From: Lactarius indigo
Lineage: Eukaryota > Basidiomycota > Agaricomycetes > Russulales > Russulaceae
NCBI GenBank assembly: GCA_025766275.1
Contig: JAFKAC010000004.1
Location: 1,364,001-1,428,000, forward strand
Reading direction: 5' to 3'
DNA length: 64,000 bases
Below are positions 7,854-17,340 of the stretch, in pieces. The notes beneath the pieces are model-generated. The model saw nothing but the letters and a program-made list of their open reading frames with translations. It was not told where the DNA came from and did no database searches. Within the stretch, counting starts at the first letter, position 1, and each line of letters opens with the position of its first letter. A program made the position numbers and the translations under genes.

Positions 7854-10800
7854 CCATCGTTCCCACTACCTCGGTGAATCCCTTGCGATAGTAAATATAC
7901 TTCGCAGTGTTGGATCCACCATCAGGTAGTGGGATCTGTAGTGGGTAGAACTTCGGGGTACCCTGTACGTTTGGGAAGAAGGGGGCACCGGGGTCATCAG
8001 TGTCTTTGGGGGGAGAGTCAGGTCGGTTGTAATTGATGGGGGTGTGGATGCGAACAGGGGTGAAAGGTTCGAGTGGTGGTGGTGGGGTAGAAGGTGAGGA
8101 TGATGGTGGTGATGGTGCGGGTGGTTCGGGTGGAGGAGTGGATGGTTGGCAAGGAGGAGGTGTGGGGGAGTATTGTCCTTCCTCTGGCGTTGATGGGGTG
8201 AGTTCTCCCGGTTCTCATTCTGGAGTTTGGGGTATGATAGGGACGGGGTCGATAGTCATGGTGGATCAGGGGGATTGGGGAATGGACGGTGGTGGTGATA
8301 GGCGCGGGATGTCGGTGATGTCAATGGTAACAATCCCTTGTTTGAGGGCAGCTTCAAGTTGGGGGTTGCTGAGAATGTTGATAAGGGTGGTGTCGGATAC
8401 TGGAGTGTCTGTCATTGTGTTGTTGCTGGGGGAGTTCGGTCGGAGGGTCTTTTTCTTATACCTTTCGTCCAGCCCCTTCGGCGGATGGGTATAGTCGGTA
8501 GTAGTCTCTGATTGCGTCTCTGGCATGTATCAGGTTGGTCGTGGGTTCCCATGTATTGTCGCTCGTGGGGAATCCCTTCCACTTAACCAGGAAGTGAAGT
8601 TTACGCCCTCGTCCTCATGCCTGGGCGTCTTCAATATGCTCCACTTCATACTCCTCTTCTCTGTTGATAAGGTCAGGTGGAGGTCGGGTGAAGTTTGCTC
8701 CATGTATTTCCGTCTCCTTATATGGTGTGAGAAGATTCGCATGGAATACAGGGTGGATCTTCCATGTTGCGGGGAGTTGGAGTTCGTAGGAAACGTCTGA
8801 TAGAACCTTTGTTATCTTGAACGGTCCATACCTCTTTGGGGCGAGTTTGCTTGTGGGGTAGAAGGTGCGGAGGTTCATTCCTTCTAGCCATACCTGGTCT
8901 CCTTGTTGATAAGGTGTGAATTTCGTCTTGCCTTGTTGTTGTTGAGACGCGACTGTTAAAGTCACATGTCTCGTGGGATCTGATTGAGTCAGCCCACATA
9001 CTATATACGGTATCTGTCCCTTATGGACTTATGGACACTCCGGACTCATATGGACCGCTTTTGTTTATCTTTATTGTTAGAGCCATATATGGTTCTTATT
9101 GTTCTTTCTATTGTTAAGATACCGGTATTGTCTGCTTTAGGCAGTTATTGTTCTCAGCCATCCAATGGCGTTTCTCCCTCTGGCGCACAGACCACCTGTA
9201 TTGTGTTTGGGTCACCAGTGCGCACAGACCATTATTATCTAAGTGTCCTGTATATAAGGACTGCTGTTTTCGTCTCTACACTTCAGAGTTCCCTTCACCT
9301 CTGAAGTGTAAGTCCCCTTCTCTTTACTTCTCTTATTACCTTTACTCATAGGCGTTGCTTCTTTATAGTAACTTGTCCTACTAGGTATGCAGTTGTAATA
9401 GAGTTCCCTTCACCTCTGAAGTTAACTTGTCCTACTAGCTGTCCAAGCTTATCACCTTGCTTGTTAGTTCTGCGCTTCAACAGTTGTGTCATGAGGTGTT
9501 GTGCATGCTTAATGCTGTCCTGGGCGTGCTGTCTAAGAACCAGTAGTTCTTCCAATCGTTGGTCTACTGCTGGGCAGCTCGACGGTTTGGGACTCCAGGT
9601 TGTTCATGGTTCCCATCCCATAAGGAGCAAGAATGGGGAGTGTTTGGTCATGGCATTTGTCCAGGAATTGTGCGTGAATTGTGCCATAGGCAGAACTTCC
9701 GTCCAATTGTCTTGCCTCACGTTGCACCAGTGTCATAAATATTGTTCCAGCCATTGGTTGGTGCGTTCTGACTGGCCGTCGGTCTGGGGGTGATATGCCG
9801 ATGATATGTTTTGTTGTATCCCTAGGGTGTTACACAACTGCCTCATGAAGGTGGATGCGAATCTAGGGTCTCAATTGGATATAATCTTTTGGGGTAGGCC
9901 ATAATGGGGGTATACATGTTGGAGATAAAGTTTGGCCACTCCTTCTGACGTTATGGTTTCGTTGCAAGGGATGAATATTGCTGCCTTCGAGCAGTCGTGA
10001 TCGGTGATGGTGAGAATTGAGTCGAATCTGTTTGATATCGGGAGTTTGACTATAAAGTCCATTGCCACTACTTCAAAGGGTTCGGCTGATGGATCTGTGG
10101 TGATGGGGAATAGATGTGGCTTTTGTCAATGGGGGTTGACTTTGTTACTTTGGCATGTGGCACATCCTTTGATGTATGCTTCCACATCCTTTCGCATGTT
10201 TGGCCACCAGAAGTCGCGTCATACTAGTTCCAGGGTATTTGCGATTCCTGGGTGTCCTGTGCTTGGGGTATCGCGGAAAAAGGTGATTACCCCCTGCTTA
10301 AGATCGTTGTTTCCCACAACAACGAGGGCGTCGTTTTTCCACCATAAGCCATCGTGCTTTTTTAGGTTGTGGGGTTTGACCCATGGGAGTACCGCACTTT
10401 CTTCCATGTTCTGCGTGATCTGGGTCCATATGTCCATGTCGTGCATGGACGTCTGGGTGACTTTCAGGAATACCTCTTCTGGTAGTACTACGACTTGATC
10501 ATTATCTGTTGTCCCATCATCATAGTCAGGACGTCTTGATAGGGAGTCCGCCTGAGTGTTTTTGGTACCAGGGATATGTTTGAGTACGAAATTGTACTCA
10601 GAAAGCTCCTGGAATTCTTGCGCTACGCGTCGACTGATCTTCCTTGGTTCTTTCCAGTACTGAAGATTGGCATGGTCTGTGTGGATGGTTATTAAGTGGG
10701 GGGAACCAATCAGGTACGTGCGCCAAGTTCGCAGGGCCTTGACAATGGCCAGCAGTTCTCTGTCATAGATATCATAATTGCATTCTGTTTCTGTTAATGA

Positions 10801-12585
10801 TTCGGAATAGAACGCAATCAGATGCATTTTCTGGTCTTCCCCTTTTTGGTTTAACACCGCTCCCAAAGTGTAGCTGGAAGCATCCACTTTGATTTTGAAG
10901 GGTTGGTCTAACCTCGGGAATAGGAGTACTGGTTCAGAACTGATTCGTTCTTTGATAGTATCGAAGGCCTTTTGTCTGGCATCTGTCCATTCCCAAGGTA
11001 TGTCCTTCCTTGTAAGGTTGTGGAGTGGTCTTGCTATCGTAGAGAACCCTCTTATAAATTGTCGATAGAAATTGCAGAAGCCTAAAAAGGCTCGTACTTC
11101 TTTCAGGGACTTCAGTGGCTTCCAGTCTCATATTCCTTGTACTTTTACGGGGTCCATTCGCAACTTGTCATGTCCAATGATCAGCCCTAGGTATTCCACC
11201 TCATAGACCTCGAACACGCATTTCTCTGGTTTGATGTACAAGTCGTGTTTATTGCAGAGGTCTAGGACGTGGTGTAGTACTTGTCTGTGGTGGGCGCGAT
11301 TGTCTGCGGTGGTGATTAAGATGTTGTCCATATAGACGATGACTTCTCCGGTCAACACCAGTTCCCGGAATATGGTGTCCATCATGGTTTGGAAGGTACT
11401 GGGGGAATTGGTGAGGCCAAAGAACATGACCCATGGTTTGAATAGTCCCTGATTAGTCTTGAACGCCGCTTTCCATTCGTCACCTGGTTTAATTTGAATG
11501 TTATTGTATCCCCATCGTATGTCTAGCTTAGAATAAAGCCGCGCTTCTCAGATCCGATTGATGAGTTCAGGAATCAGAGGAAGCGGATAGTGGTTCTTTA
11601 TGGTGAGTTCATTGAGTCGGCAGTAATCTTGTACTGGATGTAATTTCCCATCCTTTTTCTTGATGAAGAAAAAGGGGGATGCGTAAGGGGATTTCAATGG
11701 TTGTATGTACTTTTTGTCCAGGTGTTCAGTTACAAATTCTGATAACTTCTCGGTTTCGGGGACTGTGAGTGGATACACTTTACAATCCATAGTTTCGGGG
11801 GCGTTCGGGACAAGATCTATGGTGTGGTCCCAAGTTCGTGATGGAGGGAAGCGCTGGGAAGCTTCTTCACTGAACACCTTGCAATGTCTCCTGTACTCCT
11901 TGGGGACCATTTCCTCGAAGGTCTTTTGAGGCTTTTTGGCAGCTTCTTGTTGTGCTAGCTCTGACGCCATTGTCGTCTTTCACAGTCAGATATGCGGAGT
12001 TTCTTCCTTCTCTAGTTGTTCCCAGGCCCACTCGTCAAGTTGATACGTCTCCAATGCCTTAATGGTAGCTTCCGTGGGCATGGCTTCGTCTGACAAGTTA
12101 AGGCTAGTGACTACCACTGGTTGGAATTCCTCATCCAAAGTGGCGTCTCACCAGTGGAACTTCAGTTCAAAGGCAGTGAACCAGGGATACCCAAGGATGA
12201 CTTCATCATTTCCTAGGTCAGTGATAAGGAACCGGAGATTTTGAGTTTTTCCTCCAGTCTTGATGGTTAGGTCAGTGAAGGAGGTAATTTCTCCTCCTTG
12301 GTTGTGGGTTCCATCCACGTTCCATATTTTGATAGGTCTTTCTGTGGCTAACCAGGCAATCTTCAATCGTTTTAAAAGGTTTGCGCTTATAAAATTGTCG
12401 GTCACTCCAGAGTCGATAAGGACATTTCATTCGGCCGTCACATGTGCAGATTTGAAAAGTACTGGAATTCACATAGATCGAAACCTGCTATTGTACATGC
12501 TAAGTTTTAATGCTCTAGCCCAGGCCGCTGGGTTTAAGTGTTCAGAAAATCCTTTTTCTGTCCAAACAGTTTGTCCACCATGAGT
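7854..12585 (-). pseudogene. Pol pseudogene of G3
   Basis: Identifiable pieces in G1 order: protease TDNFISANLLKRLKIAW (12,148-12,405); RT finger SEEASQRFPPSRTWDHTIDLVPNAPET and FFIKKKDGKLHPVQDYCRLNE (11,548-11,970); palm with IVYMDNILITT (11,128-11,427), where YMDD has become YMDN; RNase H VDASSYTLGAVLNQ, DRELLAIVKALRTW and HTDHANLQYW (10,219-10,887); integrase MDFIVKLPISNRFDSILTITDHDCSKA (9,871-10,068); the C-terminal QGDQVWLEGMNLRTF and KIHPVFHANLLTPY region (8,615-8,965). In-frame TGA stops lie at 12,148, 11,548, 11,128, 10,219, 10,135, 9,871, 9,733, 9,604 and 8,615 (lowest coordinate of each). The frame is split by a solo LTR at 8,937-9,454. Confidence 0.85.
8937..9454 (+). repeat. Solo LTR (518 bp) inside G3 integrase, with target duplication
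   Basis: Begins TGTTGTTGAG and ends AGCTTATCA, flanked by CCTTG at 8,931-8,935 and 9,455-9,459 (one extra T at the left join). Deleting it with one repeat copy restores the G3 frame through NKQGKTKFTPYQQGDQVW, aligned with G1 RRPSKFEPYKEGEMVW. TATATAAGG near 9,250 gives plus orientation. About 30 bp further on is a 9-bp-stem hairpin (ACTTCAGAG / CTCTGAAGT), and part of that segment is repeated near 9,400. Confidence 0.75.
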
Positions 12586-12590
12586 TCACG

Positions 12591-13329
12591 TGTCACGCCT
12601 CTGCGGGGGCGCGGTCTTCTGTAATGGCTTCCTGTCACGTGGCAGTCGACAGCCAAGTTGGATCGGCACTGCGTGCAACGACTCCTAAGGTCCTCTGTAA
12701 CAGCTCCTACACTGAGGTAGCTGAGTCTGTGGCGATCCCCCTATGCTGAGGTGGGAAGGTCCTTCTGTAACAGCCCCTTGTGCTAAGGTGACTGAGCCTG
12801 TAGCAATGGACGAGCTTGGTGGCCTAAGTCCAAAGGTCACGTGTCACTGGGCTGACCAGTAAGGCAGGAAGAGGATGGGAGCGAAGTTAAGAGGAAGCCT
12901 GCACAGAGGCTGAGAGGGGAATGACCCAAAGAGGATAAGGGTCAAGGGTCAGAGGTTCTGGGTCAAGGGCTTGAGTGCTGAAGGGACTGAGGCACTCAAG
13001 GAGCCAATGGAGATACAACGCAGATAGTTGATTAAGCCAAAGCTAAGGAGCTAAGGTGCACTGCAGGGTTCCTTATATAGTACAGGATTGCGCCTGAGCG
13101 CATAGTGCTACTGGTTGCTATAGATAGAATAATGTGCTGGCAAGATGGTGTTAACATCGTGCAAGATGGTGTCATGCCAGCAAGGCAGAAGAAGGGTGGA
13201 CGAGAATAGCACAGAAGGTGCTAGAACGATCGGATAAAGGGGAAGCATAGGTCCAAGAAAGGTAACAGTCAGGAAAGGAGATGGATCAGATAAGGACAAG
13301 AAGGGAAAAGTAGTAGGTGGTTCGTGACA
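12591..13329 (-). repeat. Solo LTR (739 bp) near the gag end of G3, with TCACG target duplication
   Basis: Begins TGTCACGCC and ends TTCGTGACA on the plus strand, flanked by TCACG at 12,586-12,590 and 13,330-13,334. Removing it rejoins G3 Gag: AQSPEVR upstream and ELMVDKLFGQKKDF downstream match G1 AQSEEVRALLVEKAFAEKDF. CTATATAAGG on the minus strand near 13,072 suggests minus orientation. The ends TGTCACG/CGTGACA resemble those of the BTB element LTR, but the interior differs. Confidence 0.85.
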
Positions 13330-13334
13330 TCACG

Positions 13335-14909
13335 GACTTCAGGGCTTTGAGCGAAAAGGGCAGCCACCTGCACCTCAGCTTGTTCTTCGTTGGAGAGGGG
13401 TTGTGAGGCTGTCATGGAAATTGTGGCTGTCGTTGGAGTAGTGGTGGTATCCGCAACTCTGGCTGTTGTCGCAGGCTTTTGTGGGCAGAAGCGGGAGATG
13501 TGGCCTTGTCCCCGGCAACGGAAGCACCTTCCTTCCTTTTGGAGCTGTTTCTTTTCGTCATCTGTCATTGTGGCGTGGGCTCGAGTGCGGCTGATGTCCA
13601 TGGCATTCAGGTCCCTATTCTTGTTTAGGGTGGACAGCCACTGATCGTGAGAGGCTCCCCCTCTTTTGTCATTCTTCCCCTTGGTGAGTTTGTCTTTGAG
13701 GAGAAGGTATTCAGCTTGTTGAAGGGTGACTGCCGCCTTCCAATCATCCCATGTTATTGGGTGATGGAATTTGATTGCATTGACCACGAGGGTGTTTGGT
13801 AAGCCTTTTTGGAATATTTCCAGGGTTGTGGCCTCGTCTTTGTTATACCCCGCTTTATTTGCCAGATTGGAGAATTTGGCGATATACGTGTTGATGTCTT
13901 CTTTTTCCATCCTAAGAGTTTGGATGGCATGTCATGCTTTCTGCTGTTGCGTAGTGTCAGTGTATGCTTGAATGAAGCGTGTTTCAATAGTGTTCCAGAG
14001 GTTTTCTGCATTCATGGCCACCCCACCCGCTAATTGGTCTATGAGCCATTGGATTTGTTCTTCTACCCAGTTGTCCACAAGTGGTCCTCGTATGTAAGAG
14101 AGCAAGGTCATTGCCTGAGAATAAGGAAGAGTAAGTTGTTGGATGTTTGGGTTCATTCCCCTGTAGAGGGAGAAGGCGTTGAGGAATGCTTGGCTGGTTT
14201 TGCAGTCTCCGGTGAATTCTGGGGGAGGGTTTCCTCCAAGGCATCCGTTTGGGGCTCCTCCGATGGCTGCGCCTCCAGCACCTGCTCCACCTCCAGGCGC
14301 ACCGCCTCCACCTCCAGGTGCACCGCCTCCATGATGGCCTCCTGCACTTCCCGCAGGGCCTCCTCTGCCTGTCGGCAGACTTCCTCCCAGAGGATGTCCT
14401 CCACTACCTGCAGGATTCGCTGACGAGGTTCCTGCAGGTTGGGAACTTCCCGTGGGTTGGGTGGTGGTAAGGGTGGTGGAGAGTTGGGTTGTGGACATGT
14501 TGGCATATGATGCGAAGTCGACCGGTCTTTGGATGGTGGGCATAAGAGTGGGGTTGTTTTCAGATTTGGAGTCTGGTTCTGATGCAGGTTCTTCAACGTC
14601 CGAATCGGCATCGATGGCTTGGATATGCCCCTTTCCTGGTCCTAGTCCAAGGTGGGCAGGGACTGGCTTATACGAGTACCAGGAACGTTTGGAATCGGAA
14701 TAGGCGACGTAGGCCCAGATATGCTGATCTTCAATGTATTCGATCGGCTCGTAGGAGAGCTTGTCAGGATCATAGACATAATATCCTTCATCGTGTGGGG
14801 TGTTCCTCCAAAGAGCCATTCCTTTGATGGAGGGTCGGAGGTCGTCGTGTGGGTGTCATTCCAAGTATTCCTGGACAAACTGAGTTCAGCTTCGGCTGGT
14901 GAGAGCCAC
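13335..14909 (-). pseudogene. Gag pseudogene of G3
   Basis: Minus strand. N-terminal EGYYVYDPDKLSYEPIEYIED and KPVPAHLGLGP match G1 Gag. A Gly/Ala-rich linker follows (about 14,250-14,420), then the capsid-like region PPEFTGDCKTSQAFLNAFSLYR, and one CCHC knuckle CFRCRGQGHISRFC (about 13,480-13,530). In-frame TGA codons at 14,886, 14,856 and 13,932 (lowest coordinates) break it. The frame upstream of the first ATG (KGMALW) still aligns with G1, and GTG at 14,907-14,909 sits in the same ACC-nTG-GCT context as the G1 CTG. The last Gag residues lie beyond the solo LTR, ending in TAA near 12,536. Confidence 0.85.
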
Positions 14910-14923
14910 GGTGTGCAGCTGAG

Positions 14924-14934
14924 AGACTAGACTT
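14924..14934 (-). promoter_or_regulatory. Self-complementary primer-binding site of G3
   Basis: Minus-strand AAGTCTAGTCT, two bases inside the LTR, is exactly complementary to AGACTAGACTT at 15,170-15,180 in the LTR. Compared with G1, one base has changed in both partners (CTCGAC versus CTAGAC), so pairing is kept by a compensatory change. Confidence 0.8.
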
Positions 14935-14936
14935 AA

Positions 14937-15260
14937 TGTTACGCCACTACAGGGGCATAGGGTACAACCTGTACCAAGTCAGTTGAATCACGGGAGTGCA
15001 AGCTCTGAGGCTCGGCTTCAGTAGGATGATGCACAAGGATCACAAGGACGTTAATCACTTGGATCATAGAGGAAGGCTAAGACTCGAAGGTCTAGCAGAG
15101 ACAAGGGATCCTTGAGACAGGGAGAGAGCACAAAGGCTTCCGCATTAGACGAGTGTAGTATTACACAAGAAGTCTAGTCTACCATACAAGCTAGGTATGA
15201 CTAGGGTTAAATAGAGGCTGCGCTGTATGGTCTTCACAAATAGATGGCGCCATCGCCAGG
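14937..15260 (-). repeat. 5' LTR of G3, right boundary unresolved
   Basis: Starts TGTTACGCC next to the primer site. In element orientation a TATA-like TATTTAAC lies at about 15,206-15,215, R starts at 15,180 and U5 runs to 14,937. Short blocks around the TATA box resemble the G1 LTR. I could not fix the right end; it may run to about 15,722 (TAGTAACA) or be cut by another insertion. Confidence 0.6.
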
Positions 15261-16392
15261 TTAGGGAACAAAGGGGTAGGCATAAAGAGAACAAGGCATA
15301 TGTCATGGACGCTCCATTTTTACCTCATTTTTCCGTATTTTTGCAGATTTATTTGGTGAAGATACGAACATCCAACGTTGCGTCAAATATCCAAGTCCTT
15401 ATCATTAGATATGATAAGATGGTTAGTCACGTGATGCCAACATGTGCACCCACACGCACGTGACCCTGGGATAGTAACTTCCTTATCAGGAGTTGCCTCT
15501 TTAGGTCATTTTCCTCATTAGTATAGAAGTTTCTCATTGGACGATAAACAGGGAATGTTCTAGATAGTTCTAGACTACATTGTTATAGGGTTATAGATAA
15601 GGACACGTCATTGTTCTGTCAGCGTTGATGACTGTGCATCAGTCAGCACAATAGATAACGCTATTATTAGACACGACGCGTCAGCGTCTGACTCATTACT
15701 ATTACTCATACCTTTAGTAACAAGGTTCTATAGTAATTCGAACTCAGCCGCAGCATAGTATATAAACCCTCATGTAGCGTCCTGAGTGGAACCAACTTGT
15801 CCTCTTGGTTCTCCACTCAGGTGCGTATCATCTCTTGTACTTCCCTTACTTCACCAATGTTAACTTGTCCTCTTGGTTCTCCACTCAGCGTGCCACAGCG
15901 TGATCACCTGACCTTTGGACTTGTATAAAGTCCTCAAGTGTGTCCACTCTCCGCTGTGCCTGTATGTTCGGCGCGTGACTTGTCTCTGCACTAGGCTTGG
16001 GTGTGCTACTAGTTCAGTTCACTAACTTTTACCTTGGTCTAGTTGTAAGCGATAAGTCATACCGCTACAGCATAGATATATCAAGAATAAGGGGAATCAC
16101 GTGGAGTCGCGTGTGGATGGGAACGAGTCGGAAACTAGCACATGTCAAACTTTATCAGAAGAGGACATTGATAAGTAGGGCGCGCAATAGGAACCAGATA
16201 ATTGTAAAGTCTGTGTTATCGTACAGGGCTCGTATGGTATGGGGAAAGGAACAGTGAGATGTGAAAGAACGAGTCCAAAGAAAGTTGTAACAGTGGGAGA
16301 ACAACGGTGGGGTATGGCCCTGGACCCGAAACGTCGTAGCAAATGCAGCTCTCAACGTCATGTAAAGTCGAAGGCTGATGCACGTTGAGACA
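15261..16392. other. Retroelement debris with an LTR-like promoter and a 27-bp direct repeat
   Basis: No gene is visible. A TATATAAA box near 15,750 is followed about 30 bp later by a 9-bp-stem hairpin (CCTGAGTGG / CCACTCAGG) at 15,781-15,821. A 27-nt exact repeat occurs at 15,794-15,820 and 15,862-15,888. The layout resembles the solo LTR at 8,937-9,454. Its outer boundaries and target duplication were not found. Confidence 0.5.
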
Positions 16393-16397
16393 ACCAG

Positions 16398-16835
16398 TGT
16401 CACGATCACGTGACATCACAGTCACCTGTCACGAGTCACGAATCGCCAGCGCAACCGCTGGCTCACAATTATGCCAAACCCCTTGCCCAATTGCCTCAGA
16501 ATAACACCTTCTTGTATCAGAATTGCGCTAGCACTTACACGTCTCTCAGCTAGCTGATGTGGCCTAGATAACAGACCCAAAAACCCCAGTATTGTATGAC
16601 TATAAGAGTTGTAGAGTAAACAAGTAGTTACCTTGTCTACTCTTAGTCCTTTGAAACCAATCTACAGTTGCCTTGTCTTCGCTTGCCCGAATCCCCCTCT
16701 CTCGTGCGATTGCCTTCGGCTTGAGCCACGATCACCCCGACTTCAACTTAGTCGTTGACTAAGTTCCGACACTACCTGCCCTTGCCTTGGGCCCGAACTC
16801 GAACGCGTCACGGACGGTCCGTTGGTACCGTGACA
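16398..16835 (+). repeat. 5' LTR of the BTB element (438 bp)
   Basis: TGTCACG...CGTGACA. TATA-like CTATAAGAG near 16,600; predicted transcript start GTCTACTCTTA at 16,635 about 30 bp downstream. Base-by-base reading against 23,126-23,563 found no difference. Confidence 0.95.
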
Positions 16836-16846
16836 TAAGAGTAGAC
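16836..16846 (+). promoter_or_regulatory. Self-complementary primer-binding site of the BTB element
   Basis: TAAGAGTAGAC directly abuts the LTR and is exactly complementary to GTCTACTCTTA at 16,635-16,645, the predicted RNA 5' end. A local hairpin AAGAGT/ACTCTT also spans 16,837-16,853. Confidence 0.85.
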
Positions 16847-16862
16847 CACTCTTACTCTGCCA

Positions 16863-17340
16863 CGAACGAGGCGCAAGTCGTTCCGAACGAACTACTGATT
16901 GAGACGCTCGATCTCTCCAGTAAGCCGACACCCTGAAAGTTGCTGCAGGAAAGGACGATAGATTCTCCCTGCACGCGCGAACCCTGGTTGCCGCAGAACG
17001 AGGCGAAAGGCGTTCCCTGAAACCAGAACCGTGCGCGTAACAGTCCCGAGCGGACGCGTAGCACACCGACACTCAGTACGATCGATACTGCGAGTCACCA
17101 ACGAAATCCGGAACCCTGCTGCCACTGGACGAGGCGTAACGCGTCCCCACGAAACCGAATCACGATGCATAGAACCGAAACTGCTGCCGATGGACGAGGC
17201 GAAACGCGTCCCCACGACACCACGACTTGTGCGCATGACAGTCCCCGCGCGGACGTGCAGCACCCAGAGCCAGGACACGCGACGAATAACCTTCGTCAAC
17301 ACCGAGGAAACGAAACTGTTGCTGCTAGACGAGGCGGAAA
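16863..17340 (+). repeat. Degenerate tandem repeats with conserved bulged hairpins in the 5' leader
   Basis: Five copies of a hairpin motif (outer stem such as GGAC/GTCC, a GAG bulge, then GCG-loop-CGC) start near 16,864, 16,997, 17,128, 17,192 and 17,320. Spacing is near multiples of 64 bp (about 133, 131, 64, 128). Stem bases differ but pair: GAAC/GTTC in two, GGAC/GTCC in two, GAC/GTC in one. Other blocks of the unit also recur (GAACCCTG, AACAGTCCC, GCGCGGACG-like). Confidence 0.65.

Larger units (their letters stand above)
7854..14936 (-). mobile_element. Old degenerate Ty3/Gypsy chromovirus G3 (internal region)
   Basis: Minus-strand relative of G1 with the same order: gag from about 14,909 down, then PR, RT, RNase H, IN and chromodomain. 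It is interrupted by solo LTRs at 12,591-13,329 and 8,937-9,454; removing each restores coding continuity. About a dozen in-frame stops were read, all TGA, where the G1 alignment or context suggests a former CGA codon. This points to cytosine deamination at CpG rather than random decay. It cannot encode active enzymes. Confidence 0.85.
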
